Positions 20,452 to 29,352 of a stretch of 64,000 nt of DNA are shown here, piece by piece. Positions within the stretch are counted from its first letter, which is position 1, and every line of letters starts with the position of its first letter. Both the position numbers and the translations under genes were made by a program. The stretch comes from Saprolegnia diclina VS20 (Eukaryota; Oomycota; Saprolegniomycetes; Saprolegniales; Saprolegniaceae), in contig NW_008246068.1 of NCBI RefSeq assembly GCF_000281045.1, positions 71,456 through 135,455 on the forward strand, read 5' to 3'. Under the pieces are notes generated by a model, which was not told the DNA's origin, searched no databases, and saw only the letters and a list, made by a program, of their open reading frames with translations.

Positions 20452-20509
20452 GTACGATTAGACACACACGAATTTACACCTACATACTATTTGGCGTTTC
20501 TACTTTTGG

Positions 20510-20518
20510 TATCCGGAT
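20510..20518 (+). promoter_or_regulatory. TATCCGGAT element upstream of Gag-like gene D
   Basis: TATCCGGAT ends 18 bp before the ATG at 20537. It is part of the recurrent element described in the findings. Confidence 0.4.
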
Positions 20519-20536
20519 GCCACACCTTGGACCACA

Positions 20537-21676
20537 ATGGCAGACATCGTCGGCGCGTTCGCGCAGGCGCTGCAGCACCGCTACACGAGCTCCGGAAGCT
20601 CTGGCCCAGCGTACCTCAGCGCGCTGGAAGCGTCGTCAGCTACCTTTCTCGATGCGCTCTTCGCCTCGTGTGGTGATGACCTTGGGCGGCTCCGGGACCT
20701 GCTGCAATGCGTCTTGCTGGCGCAGACGCTTCCACCGGCTCTGGCGACGCAGCTTCAAACGTGGCGAGCAGATGAGCCTCGATGGGACTATGCTAGCATC
20801 AAGCAACGCGTTGTGACGGCCATGACTGACGCGGCCACGCCGCTACGCAAGCGCCGACGCGCGGCCACCGACGCATTGACCTTGGACGACTCTGCGCACC
20901 AGCCACGCCGCTTCCGAGATAGCGACTGCGCGATCTGCAATACGTGCATGCACCCAACGCATGCGTGCCCCAAGCTCGATCCGCAAAGCCACGCGCTCGC
21001 GACGTACGGATGCTCGTACTGCTCGACGTACTGCCACACCCTCGAACGCTGCGCGACCTTGCGCATGGATCTTGGCGCCGACTCAGTGCGCGCCGGGGCT
21101 ATCGTCCCTGCATGGCTTGTGTGTAGCTACTGCCGCCTCTTTGGTGTACTCGACTGCCACGACGCCGCGTACTGCAGCCGTCTCGCCCACGATCGGCGGT
21201 CGGGTGTGGTGCATGGCAGCTACAAGGCAAGACCGACCGACGACGTAGCATCGTCGCCACCGGCGCCAGCACCTCAAGCTGCCACGCATGTCCACGCGTC
21301 GGCGCGTCGCAAGGTTGTTCAACAGGCGTCCCGTCCTCGTCCGCCACGCGCCACCCTCGAGTGCTTGTACTGTTCATCGACCAAGCATGCCACGCGCAAC
21401 TGCGGGGACTTGCGCCGGGACGTACGCTACAACTGCGTTCGGTCGACGTTCGAGCTGCCACCCGACCTCGCTTGCGCCTACTGCAAAGTCCGCGGGGATG
21501 TCAAGCTCCACAGTACGATGCGCTGCCGCCAATTGGAGCTCGATCTGCAGTACGGTGACGTCCGGCTCGCGTTCGAGTCGGTGCGACCGCGGTCGTCGGG
21601 GCCACCGCGCGCAACGGCCGCTGAATTTGAAGCCGCGCTGGAGAAACTACGGCGAGCTCGGAAGGCCGCTGCGTAG
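20537..21676 (+). CDS. Gag-like family member D, five zinc knuckles, short capsid-like part
   Basis: This 379-residue single-exon protein lacks the first half of the family domain. Its residues 20-105 match only the last part of it (FLDALFASC, LLQCVLLAQTLPP, RWDYASIKQRV). It carries five Cys/His knuckles. A single CX2CX4HX4C (CAICNTCMHPTHAC, about 132) comes first. Two pairs follow, each made of CX2CX4HX4C, exactly 23 residues, then CX2CX8HX4C (CSYCSTYCHTLERC with CSYCRLFGVLDCHDAAYC; CLYCSSTKHATRNC with CAYCKVRGDVKLHSTMRC). The tail is short and basic. It looks like a dedicated nucleic-acid-binding member produced by duplication of the knuckle pair. Confidence 0.78.
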   Translation: MADIVGAFAQALQHRYTSSGSSGPAYLSALEASSATFLDALFASCGDDLGRLRDLLQCVLLAQTLPPALATQLQTWRADEPRWDYASIKQRVVTAMTDAATPLRKRRRAATDALTLDDSAHQPRRFRDSDCAICNTCMHPTHACPKLDPQSHALATYGCSYCSTYCHTLERCATLRMDLGADSVRAGAIVPAWLVCSYCRLFGVLDCHDAAYCSRLAHDRRSGVVHGSYKARPTDDVASSPPAPAPQAATHVHASARRKVVQQASRPRPPRATLECLYCSSTKHATRNCGDLRRDVRYNCVRSTFELPPDLACAYCKVRGDVKLHSTMRCRQLELDLQYGDVRLAFESVRPRSSGPPRATAAEFEAALEKLRRARKAAA

Positions 21677-22001
21677 CGAGTACTAGTACTATCGTAGCGT
21701 CAAATGCGTTGCATGCGAGTCCGTGTCCTCGGGCCTTGTTTGGGTGTTTCTAGTCATTCGACTCTTTTTCGGCACTTGCCACATCTACACCAACGGCGCA
21801 TCATGCAACAATGGGAGAGCCCTGCCGACTTGCACCGGTGCGAGCGACAGCCAATTCGACTGCACTGCACTTGGAGCGAGTATAGTGCTATGAAGAAAGC
21901 GCTAAGTCGCTTGTTGTCATCGCTGGAGCCTTGTGGGGCCGCAGCACGTGGCAGATGCCACGTTGAAAATGACCGTATTTTCAAAACGCCGAAAATAGAA
22001 G
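21677..22001. other. intergenic within the Gag-like cluster
   Basis: This is the short gap between members D and E; nothing beyond flanking sequence was seen. Confidence 0.45.
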
Positions 22002-23408
22002 ATGACAAAGAACGGCGGGACGTACGATGGCCCGAAGCTGGAAGCATGGGATGGCTTTCTGCTCTGGAAGCCGCTCTTCCTGCAGGCGCCGGCGACCGCC
22101 AAGTACGTTAACTACTACCTTATTGACAACTACGCAGATGCCCACCTCGAAGAGCTCATCTCATCCGACGAGCGCGCTCGGCTCCATGGCGTCGCGACCA
22201 AGTCGGCGACGCCCGTGTACGCGGAGCTCCTCTCGAGCGAAGAGCTCGCCGGCGCCACCAAGCGCTACCATAGCGAAGTCGCCATGGTCACGTCCAAGCT
22301 TGTGGCGTCGGTAGTCAAGCGGCTGCAAGGCGCCATGGCGGCGCAGGCCACTGCGTACCTTCGAAGTGCCATTGCGCCATCGCTGGGCGCAGAGCTGCCG
22401 CCGCAGCCGCAGACGCCACACAGTCTCTGGAAGTACGTGATGACGCAGAGCCAGCCGCCGTTCTACGATGTCTTTGGCCTCTTCGAGTACACGCTGGGCA
22501 TCCAGTTGCAGCGGCCGTCGGCGGCAGATTCCTTCTTTGCCGCGTTTGAGCCAGCGGTGGCCGCGCTGCTGACAGCGCTACTCTCGCTCCACGACGTCTC
22601 GAGTCTCTTTGTCGGCGTCGACGACATGGAAAGCGCGCACACGGTGCTCACGCGCTACCAGACGCAGCTGACCGCCAAGCTGCAAGTGTGCTTGCTCGCC
22701 CACGCCGTCGCCCCCAACTTGACGTCGCTCTTCAAGCCAAACCCAACGACGTTCGACTATGCAACCACCAAGCTCCGTCTCCTCGAGTACGTCAACTCGG
22801 TACCGGCGAGTGCTGTCTTTCTCTCGAGCGACGACGACCGGAACGAGACGCAGCGCAAGCGCATGGCGGGCATCGAGACGTCCCTTCGATCGACAAAAAA
22901 GCCAAAAATGCAGATCAACCTGCCAACAACGCTCGGGCCAGCCTCGGTGACGAGCCCCTCGTCATCTATTCTCAAGGCAGCGCGACCGCCGACTCCGACG
23001 CCACTGCAAAAAGCAGCAACGAACGGTCCTGTCGGTAGCATGTCGCCGCTCCAGCGGACGCCACCATCGCGCGTGCCCGTCGCATCGGCAGGTCGCCCGT
23101 CGACGCGTCAGCAGCCCGCCCCGAGGCCGCCAAAGCCATTGCCAATGACGGCGGACAATGCGATGTGCAACTACTGTCGGCTGGCGCCGCACCACCTCAC
23201 TGCCTGCCAGCAGTTTGTCGCGGACGTTGCGCGCTTCCAGGTGACGCGAGGCTTTTCGGTTCCGGACGATGCGTGCTGCACCCACTGCATCAAGCTCGGG
23301 CATGTCCTGCCGCACCGTGCAAAAGGCTGCCCACGGCTCGCATCGCTCGTCAACGCTCAGGCGGCCAACCCAGCTCGTTACGTCCACAACCGTCGCAAGC
23401 CGTCCTGA
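22002..23408 (+). CDS. Gag-like family member E with capsid-like domain and paired zinc knuckles
   Basis: This 468-residue single-exon protein from ATG 22002 is the most complete member. The shared helical domain covers about 9-270 (GPKLEAWDGFLLW, NYYLIDNYAD, AYLRSAIAPSLG, HSLWKYV, KLQVCLLAHAVAP, FDYATTKLRLLEYV). A Pro/Ser/Thr-rich disordered linker runs from about 285 to 380. The knuckle pair is CNYCRLAPHHLTAC, 23 residues, CTHCIKLGHVLPHRAKGC, and the end is basic. Domain order (capsid-like, linker, CCHC) is that of a retroelement Gag, but the gene stands alone, without Pol or LTRs, among paralogues. Confidence 0.8.
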   Translation: MTKNGGTYDGPKLEAWDGFLLWKPLFLQAPATAKYVNYYLIDNYADAHLEELISSDERARLHGVATKSATPVYAELLSSEELAGATKRYHSEVAMVTSKLVASVVKRLQGAMAAQATAYLRSAIAPSLGAELPPQPQTPHSLWKYVMTQSQPPFYDVFGLFEYTLGIQLQRPSAADSFFAAFEPAVAALLTALLSLHDVSSLFVGVDDMESAHTVLTRYQTQLTAKLQVCLLAHAVAPNLTSLFKPNPTTFDYATTKLRLLEYVNSVPASAVFLSSDDDRNETQRKRMAGIETSLRSTKKPKMQINLPTTLGPASVTSPSSSILKAARPPTPTPLQKAATNGPVGSMSPLQRTPPSRVPVASAGRPSTRQQPAPRPPKPLPMTADNAMCNYCRLAPHHLTACQQFVADVARFQVTRGFSVPDDACCTHCIKLGHVLPHRAKGCPRLASLVNAQAANPARYVHNRRKPS

Positions 23409-23439
23409 GTCCATGACCTCTTTTTAACTAGTGTTAGCG

Positions 23440-23452
23440 TAGTCGTTTAGTC
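23440..23452 (+). repeat. dispersed TAGTCGTTTAGTC motif
   Basis: This is a 13-bp copy of the word also seen at 20385, 20441 (inverted) and 48894-48968, in the gap between members E and F. Confidence 0.5.
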
Positions 23453-23605
23453 AATAGCTCTTGGTTGGTCTCTTCGCCGTCCTCGCTGCGGAGGCCGCAC
23501 AGACGAGCCCTAGCCCTATTACACTATTTATATAGTGTGATCTTTTTTTGAAATAGTGTTTTTAGAAGGCCGGGCAAATCCATATTTGGAGAACAAGCAA
23601 GCGCG

Positions 23606-24883
23606 ATGGCCACATACCCCGGCCCGGTCCTCTTGGCGCTCAAGGGCTACTACGAGTGGAAGCAAGCCTTCCTCACGTCGGCGTCGGCGATGGGCTATAG
23701 CGCCTACTACATGACGCAGGCCTACGCTGACCCGACGCTGCCGGAGTTTCTCAACGACGCCCAGCGAGCGCACATTCGCGAGTCGGCCGAGGCCGCTGAG
23801 CCGCCGGTCGACGCCGAGAACAAGTCGATGGACCAGCTCGAGTACGCGCGCGGGCAGCGCCGGCAAAGGGTGCATGACCGCGTCCTCGCGTACACGTTGC
23901 TCGAGTGCCAATGTATGGGCCAGCGTGTCGCCCGGCGTGCCGCCAGGTACCTTCTCGCCGCTCTCCACTTGAATGTCCAGAGCGCGCTCGGACACTGCGC
24001 GATGGACCCGTTTGCGCTATGGAGCGCGCTGCGCCGGCAGGTGCAAGCGGCGAACCGGGACCTTTTCCTGCTCCACGAACACGTCGCCGACGTCACGCTT
24101 CCTGGTCGTTGGCATGCACCAGCCGCGTTTGTGAGAGACTTTGACGCGGCCGCGCAGCCGTTCACCGACCTGCTCTTGACGCCCGACGCTGAGCTGCAAA
24201 CGCTGATGGACGCCAACGACGACGCCAAGGTACTCCTGGACGAGTACCAAGCGCAGCTTAGGGAGAAGCTGCTCTCGACCTTGTTTGCGCAGGCATGTGG
24301 GCCGCACATGTCGTCGCTCTTCCAGGCGTGGCAGCTTCAAATTGGTGGTTGGGATCAAAGCATTTCTCAAGCGGCGTGTCGTCGAGTACTTGGACAGTCT
24401 CCCACGCTCGGCCGTGCTGCTGCCACCGAGCAACGCGGTCACGGCAGCCCGGCACGCGGCCATCGCTGCCATTCACAGTCGACTCGGCGCGCCGCCACCG
24501 TCAGTAGCAACGAGCGAGACGGCGCCCCCGGTGGCCGCCGACGTGACACTGGCGCCGCCGACCGCTGTACGAAGAAAGCGCAAGGCACCACCAAAGCGCC
24601 AAACAGCACGGAAAGCCAAGCGCAAGGCGGCGACGAGTGCCATGTGCAAGTACTGCTTTGAGATGGGCCATGCGACCATCGCCTGCAGCGACCTCCGTGA
24701 CGACTACATCCATGGCACCGTTCGCGACGGCTTTGTTTTGCGGAGCGACTATGGCTGCGTGTGGTGCCGAAGCCGGGGTCTTCGCAGCGTCCACCGCGAA
24801 GACCACTGCGCGATCTATCGAGGAGTGGCCGACACGAACTGGTCGCCCAGATGGCCACCGCGGTCAATATCCCTTGTGTCTAG
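23606..24883 (+). pseudogene. Gag-like family member F, frameshifted; capsid-like domain and paired zinc knuckles
   Basis: ATG 23606 opens a frame with the full helical domain (GPVLLALKGYYEW, YYMTQAYAD, DPFALWSAL, FVRDFDAAAQPFTDLLL, FAQACGP). Near 24371 the homology to member E (WDQSI, then RRVVEYLDSLPRSAVLL) moves into the +1 frame, consistent with one extra C. In the new frame the knuckle pair follows: CKYCFEMGHATIAC, 23 residues, CVWCRSRGLRSVHREDHC. A second shift near 24838 would give a short family-like end with a stop at 24881-24883; without it the frame runs on to 25118. No intron fits. This could be a young pseudogene, a sequence error, or (less likely) a frameshifted product. Confidence 0.65.
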
Positions 24884-25846
24884 TTGGTTGAGTGGAATTT
24901 ATGTAAAAGACGTTATATGGACTACGTCTAGCGCGATACCCAGAGGCTCAGGTACCGAGCGCTGCACTTTGACGCGTCGTCACGGGAGCTACTGGTCCAC
25001 GCTGTGTCGCACGCAACCTATGACGAGCCTGTCCTTCCGTGCGATGCTCAGACCTGCAACGGCGACTGCAGTTGTCAAGCTGGCAGAGCTTGCTCGTTGG
25101 CGCCGAATGCCATTTTGAACTCGGTTTTTGAATGGACGTCGGCAGATCGTTATTCCCACCTGCATGAGGTCGCCCTCGAGATGCAAGATATCGAAAAGGC
25201 TTGCACTCAACATGCAGCGGGCGTGGCTCTCGGAGAGGAGTGTGGTTGTCAACGTAGCATTTTCTAAAAGGCGTCTGGACGGAGCGACGCCGCCGCCACT
25301 TTACACCCGTTGGTGTCGGAGTTTTGCGCCGAGACACGTCGAATAGCAAGCGCAAGGCAGCGCCCGCAGCGGACGAAGCCGCGTTCGGTGCATCAACCCT
25401 TCAACCAGGTCGCGTCCGCGCGCACGTTGAAGTTGCAATAGCCAATCACAGCGCTTTTGAATCCGGTCAAGTGACACGTTTTTCTGCAGTGCATCTTGGC
25501 GGTACGCGACACAGACTCTCCCGGCTGCACGCGGTGTTTCAGCCTGCTGCACGCGGTGTTTCAGCCTGCTGCACGCTTGGGGTCGTCCAGAGATGCCAGT
25601 GCTCCGCCTGCCCGTCGCGCGTCGCATCGATGCTGCCGGTCGCGTGACCTCATTTTCAGATGAGTCTTTGAGCTCGAGAGTAGGACCATGATCCCCAACG
25701 CGGTCGGCGGCGTGTCGCAGCGACGTCGCCAGCACCACGAAAACCTCTACAAACGCATCTTCAACTGGTGTAATTGCTTGAAGTCGACACTCAGTTTGAA
25801 TTTGCCTTTGTTGCGCGCACCCCACCCCATCACCAACTACGATACA
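24884..25846. other. intergenic, with a short tandem repeat
   Basis: No convincing gene was seen. A 22-bp unit is repeated at 25524-25576, and a CCAATCAC box lies near 25442 upstream of cytidine deaminase. Confidence 0.5.
25524..25576 (+). repeat. 22-bp tandem repeat, 2.4 copies
   Basis: The unit GCTGCACGCGGTGTTTCAGCCT occurs at 25524-25545 and 25546-25567, followed by nine bases of a third copy. Confidence 0.85.
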
Positions 25847-26290
25847 ATGACCTCGATCAACTGGACCGAGCTGGAAGCCGCGGCCAAAAAGGCGTCGCTG
25901 GCGGCCTACGCGCCGTACAGCCACTTCCACGTCGGCGCCGCGCTGCTGACGTCGGACGGCCAAGTGTTTGCCGGCTGCAACGTCGAGAACGCTTCGTACC
26001 CCTTGGGCAACTGCGCCGAGCGCACGGCCGTGTACGCGGCGCGCGTCCAGGGCAACATGACGCACATCGAAGCCATTTGCATCTACACGCCGACCGAGAA
26101 GGCGACGTCGCCCTGCGGCGCGTGCCGCCAAGTGCTCAACGAATTTGGCCCGAACATGGTCGTCCGCATGATCTGCGACGGCGACGAGGTGCTCGAAACG
26201 ACGATCGACCACCTTCTTCCGTACGGCTTTGGCCCCAAGAACCTGGAAGAGGCCAAGGAGACCCGCGACGCCCGCGCCAACAGCCCTTGA
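25847..26290 (+). CDS. cytidine deaminase (EC 3.5.4.5)
   Basis: This 147-residue protein from ATG 25847 has the compact length of homotetrameric cytidine deaminases. It shows the substrate/zinc motifs in order: YSHFHVGAALL, GCNVENASYPLGNCAERTA (zinc Cys plus catalytic Glu in C-A-E) and PCGACRQVLNEF (two zinc Cys). It converts cytidine and deoxycytidine to uridine forms in pyrimidine salvage. The reading frame extends upstream to an ATG at 25688, which would add 53 residues without family resemblance; a leader or organellar signal is possible, but 25847 is preferred. A nucleoside transporter at 12.5 kb could supply substrate, though the two are not clustered. Confidence 0.92.
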   Translation: MTSINWTELEAAAKKASLAAYAPYSHFHVGAALLTSDGQVFAGCNVENASYPLGNCAERTAVYAARVQGNMTHIEAICIYTPTEKATSPCGACRQVLNEFGPNMVVRMICDGDEVLETTIDHLLPYGFGPKNLEEAKETRDARANSP

Positions 26291-26471
26291 TGCGTAAACT
26301 AAATTATATGTACTTCTCTACTCGACCGCCTGTTCCACATCTGAAGGCAACGACACGATATGCTTGTATAGCTCTTTTCCCACTTCAAAATATGTTTACG
26401 ACACTGTTCTATTCGTCGAAATGTGTCGAAAACTCGATCCACAGTCCAAAAATCAACGTAGCACTGCACGT

Positions 26472-27860
26472 CTAGTTCTTGGTGCCCGAGTACGCCGTGT
26501 CGCTCTTGTAGCCGTTGGCAAGTTGGTGCTTGAGGTAGCAGCGACCACCGTTCATGGTGAAGCCGGCGCAGTTGGCCGTCGTCTTGCAGAGGCTGTGGCA
26601 CATGGTCGCTTGGTCGATGGCCGACCCGGGCATATCAAGGCCAAGGATGTCGTTGCCCCAGTAGTCCTGCTTCCACTGGATCGACGGACCTGCGCCCTTG
26701 ATGCCGGACGACACCTGCGAGTTGGCACGCGGCACGCCGACGCTCGACTTCATGTAGCACGAGCCGTACCCGACCGAGTACGCGACGCACTTGTCGTTCT
26801 TGTAGCACAAAGCACAGCACTGCGCGAGCTGGTCCGTCGTCGAGCCCGAGACCGGGGCACTCCCAATGTCGTTGTTGGTGCCGCTACTCGTAAAGTCAAT
26901 ACCCATCTGCGCCGTGCACGTCCCCGACGGCTGCGGTGCAGCTCCCGGGGAGCCCGAAACGAGGCCGGTCGCGGGCCGCGGGCTGCCTTTCGACGACTTC
27001 ATGTAACACGTGTTGTAGCCGACTGTGAAGGCCACGCAGTTGGTTGTGCTTGAGCACTTGGCGCAGCACTGACCGACCTGCGTGTTGCGGTCGCCCGTCA
27101 CCGGACTGTTGGCAATGTCGTTGCCCGGGTAGTCGACATCCATCTGCGTCGTGCACGTGTCCAAGGTCGGGGCGGGGGCCGAAGCGGGGGCCGAAGCGGG
27201 GGCTGGAGCGGGGCCTGAAGCGGGGGCCGACCCGCCAGGGCAAAAGACAACATCGAAAACCATGTCGCCGGGGCAGTCGTGCGTCTTGATGTCGGCGGGG
27301 AAGAGGTAGGCGTCCGGAGCGTCCTCCTTGAGATCGAGAAGCGCAACGCAGCTGGGACTGTAGTTTGTGCCAGCTTTCTTCCTCGGCGTGAGCGACATGG
27401 GCACGTTGAAGCCGACGGCCTTGGTCTTGGCCTTGCAGTCTTGGAAGCTGTTGCAATTGCCCGGCTAGTTTATCGCATGAGATAGAATATGCAATGCTGC
27501 AGATCGTCCTCAGTACCATGGGCGGGATGTTGCTGAAGTCATACCACAGCTGCCCGTTGAGCACATACTCGATGACTACACATAAGGCAAAAAGATGAGG
27601 CCCACCGAGCGGCGACAAGACGACGTACGGTTGACTTGGTCGGACGCCGTGTGGCGAAAGATGCCGGGCGCGTTGGTCGTGATCGTGACGCCGCAGCTCT
27701 TGTCGCGTGTTTGGCCGGGCGCGATGTCACAGAGGTGCTTGCCGTGGGCGGCGTGGAGGTTGATGGTATAAGGGCACTTGTTGTTGAAGACAAACTCGGC
27801 CGCGTTCACCGCATACAGGCCAGCGGCCGCCAGTACAGCGTAGGACGAGAACATCTTCAT
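26472..27860 (-). CDS. secreted thaumatin-like protein fused to three PAN/Apple-like modules
   Basis: There are three exons on the minus strand, starting at ATG 27860; introns lie at about 27581-27630 and 27472-27522 (GT..AG, frame preserved). The N-terminus is a signal peptide (MKMFSSYAVLAAAGLYAVNA). A thaumatin-like domain follows: FVFNNKCPYTINLH, EYVLNGQLWYDFSNIP, GFNVPMSLTP, and the closing HDCPGDMVFDVVFCP. After an Ala/Pro linker come three Cys-rich modules of about 65 residues with the pattern D-Y-x-G-N-D-I ... QCCxxC ... C-V-A-F/Y ... CYxKSS, typical of oomycete PAN/Apple units. It is probably a secreted carbohydrate- or protein-binding protein. The fusion of the two domain types is unusual. 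Confidence 0.75.
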
Positions 27861-28314
27861 AATGGTTTGCAAGTCCTTATCGTCGAGACGGCGCTAATTG
27901 AATACTGAACCGACGTGGCGCGCGATCCAGGATCGCCATTGCGGCAGTGTACAGTGTATGCGTCATAAAATAAACCTGCATGCCCACATATACAAAAGGC
28001 AAGATAAAATAAAACGTCGATTAAATACTGGATGTTACTCATACCTTTTCAGCACGAAATGCTGGCGACCTTGGTGCAACAGCAATCGCATTTCGTGAGT
28101 AGCACCCCACGACCTTGCCACGCCTTGCCTCATACCATTGCTCTTGCCATTGCACGCTTCGTATCGCAGCTTCCATGCGCCACCACCGTATAGGGCTCGC
28201 TCCAGAATAAGGTTTGTGATGCTGCATTCGCGACGAACGGATGTGGGTACATGATGAAGATATTGACTAAATAGATAGATTAGTAAGGTTGCTAGATGTA
28301 GTACGGCGCGAGCG
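27861..28314. other. intergenic
   Basis: This lies between two minus-strand genes. AT-richer sequence; no gene recognised. Confidence 0.45.
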
Positions 28315-29352
28315 TTAGACCGGTGTGCGGTACACCGACTCGAGATCGTCGTCGGTCTCGGCATCCCCGACGCTCGAGCAGTATGTGGCTTCCACGTTCA
28401 CGGCGGCCGGCGTCGTCGAGCGGCTAAAGATCGCAAAGACACCGCAGAGCGCCAAGGCTGCGCCGACGCATGCAATGCTCCACGACGCACTGCCCGTGTT
28501 CGCAGTCCAGAACGGGTACCCGGTGCCCGACCCGGTGGACGAAGACGACCCGACACACGCCGAAAGGTTGCCGCACGCAAACGTCCAAGCGGCGGTGATA
28601 GGCCCAGCGAGCATCGTCGTCGAGGCCGTGCAGGTCGCTTGCGATGCAAACTGAACGCAACCCCGGGCGCCCGTCGAAACACAGAGCGAGTTGTTGGGTG
28701 CGAGCGCGACCCAGCCGTTGGAGCCTTGGACGCACTCCCAAGGCAGCGGCGCAGTGGCGAGGGCCTCGCGCGCGAGGTAGCACCACGCCGATACCGACTC
28801 GTACCCGGTCGATCCCCAGTGCATGAAGCGGTCGGCGCCGCACTGCGCAGGGTACAAAGCCACGTCGAGCTTGGTGGGCACCGTGAGGAGGTCGGCGACG
28901 CTTGTGGCGGTGACGCAGTTGACACCGTCGTTCGAGTAGCACTCTGGCTGGCCGGCGCTCGAGCTCGAGTTACGAACCATGAGGTAGCCTTCGCCCGAGC
29001 CAATGTAGCTCCACGGCGCTTGGATCGACGAGGTATTGGTGGTCGTGTTCGCGGTCGCCGGTTGCACTTTGAATGACGAGATTTTGTAGGGCCAGTTGCC
29101 AAGCAGCGACGTCGAGTGGTGCCACACGGCCGAGTTGCCGGCGTCATCGTATGTCACAAACTCAATCGCGGGATCGACGACGATCGAGAAGATCGGGCGC
29201 TTCCACTGGGCGAGCGTGCTGGCCGCGTCGTCGGACGAGATGACGGCGACCGACTGGCCGAGGTACTGAGGCAATTCGTAGAGCACGACTGCCGGGCGCG
29301 AGGCAAGCGCGAGGCCGAGCCATGCGCTTACGCTTATGAGGGACTTGAACAT
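28315..29352 (-). CDS. type I membrane protein with beta-gamma-crystallin-like ectodomain
   Basis: This 345-residue single-exon protein starts at ATG 29352 (MFKSLISVSAWLGLALAS, signal peptide). The ectodomain opens with a Greek-key-like unit (YELPQYLG, Y-x6-G; FSIVVD; KISSFKVQ). A Cys-rich region with conserved C-x-SNDGVNC and PAQCGADRFMHWG blocks is shared with the two genes at 31.7 and 34.1 kb. One membrane segment lies near residue 300. The short cytoplasmic tail is VEATYCSSVGDAETDDDLES. There is no kinase. The tail motif EATYxSSxG is shared with the paralogues. The ligand is unknown; crystallin folds often bind calcium. Confidence 0.75.
   Translation of the reverse strand: MFKSLISVSAWLGLALASRPAVVLYELPQYLGQSVAVISSDDAASTLAQWKRPIFSIVVDPAIEFVTYDDAGNSAVWHHSTSLLGNWPYKISSFKVQPATANTTTNTSSIQAPWSYIGSGEGYLMVRNSSSSAGQPECYSNDGVNCVTATSVADLLTVPTKLDVALYPAQCGADRFMHWGSTGYESVSAWCYLAREALATAPLPWECVQGSNGWVALAPNNSLCVSTGARGCVQFASQATCTASTTMLAGPITAAWTFACGNLSACVGSSSSTGSGTGYPFWTANTGSASWSIACVGAALALCGVFAIFSRSTTPAAVNVEATYCSSVGDAETDDDLESVYRTPV

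Larger units (their letters stand above)
20143..20536. other. intergenic with inverted TAGTCGTTTAGT pair
   Basis: It contains TAGTCGTTTAGT at 20385-20396 and the inverted copy ACTAAACGACT at 20441-20451, then a TATCCGGAT at 20510-20518 just before member D. Confidence 0.5.

Noticed and set aside
14702-24883. the cluster as an intact LTR retrotransposon
   Set aside because: No protease, RNase H, integrase or reverse transcriptase motifs and no long terminal repeats were seen; the genes differ too much to be copies of one element.
25301-26212. 303-codon frame antisense to cytidine deaminase
   Set aside because: Shadow of a well-supported enzyme gene; no domain.
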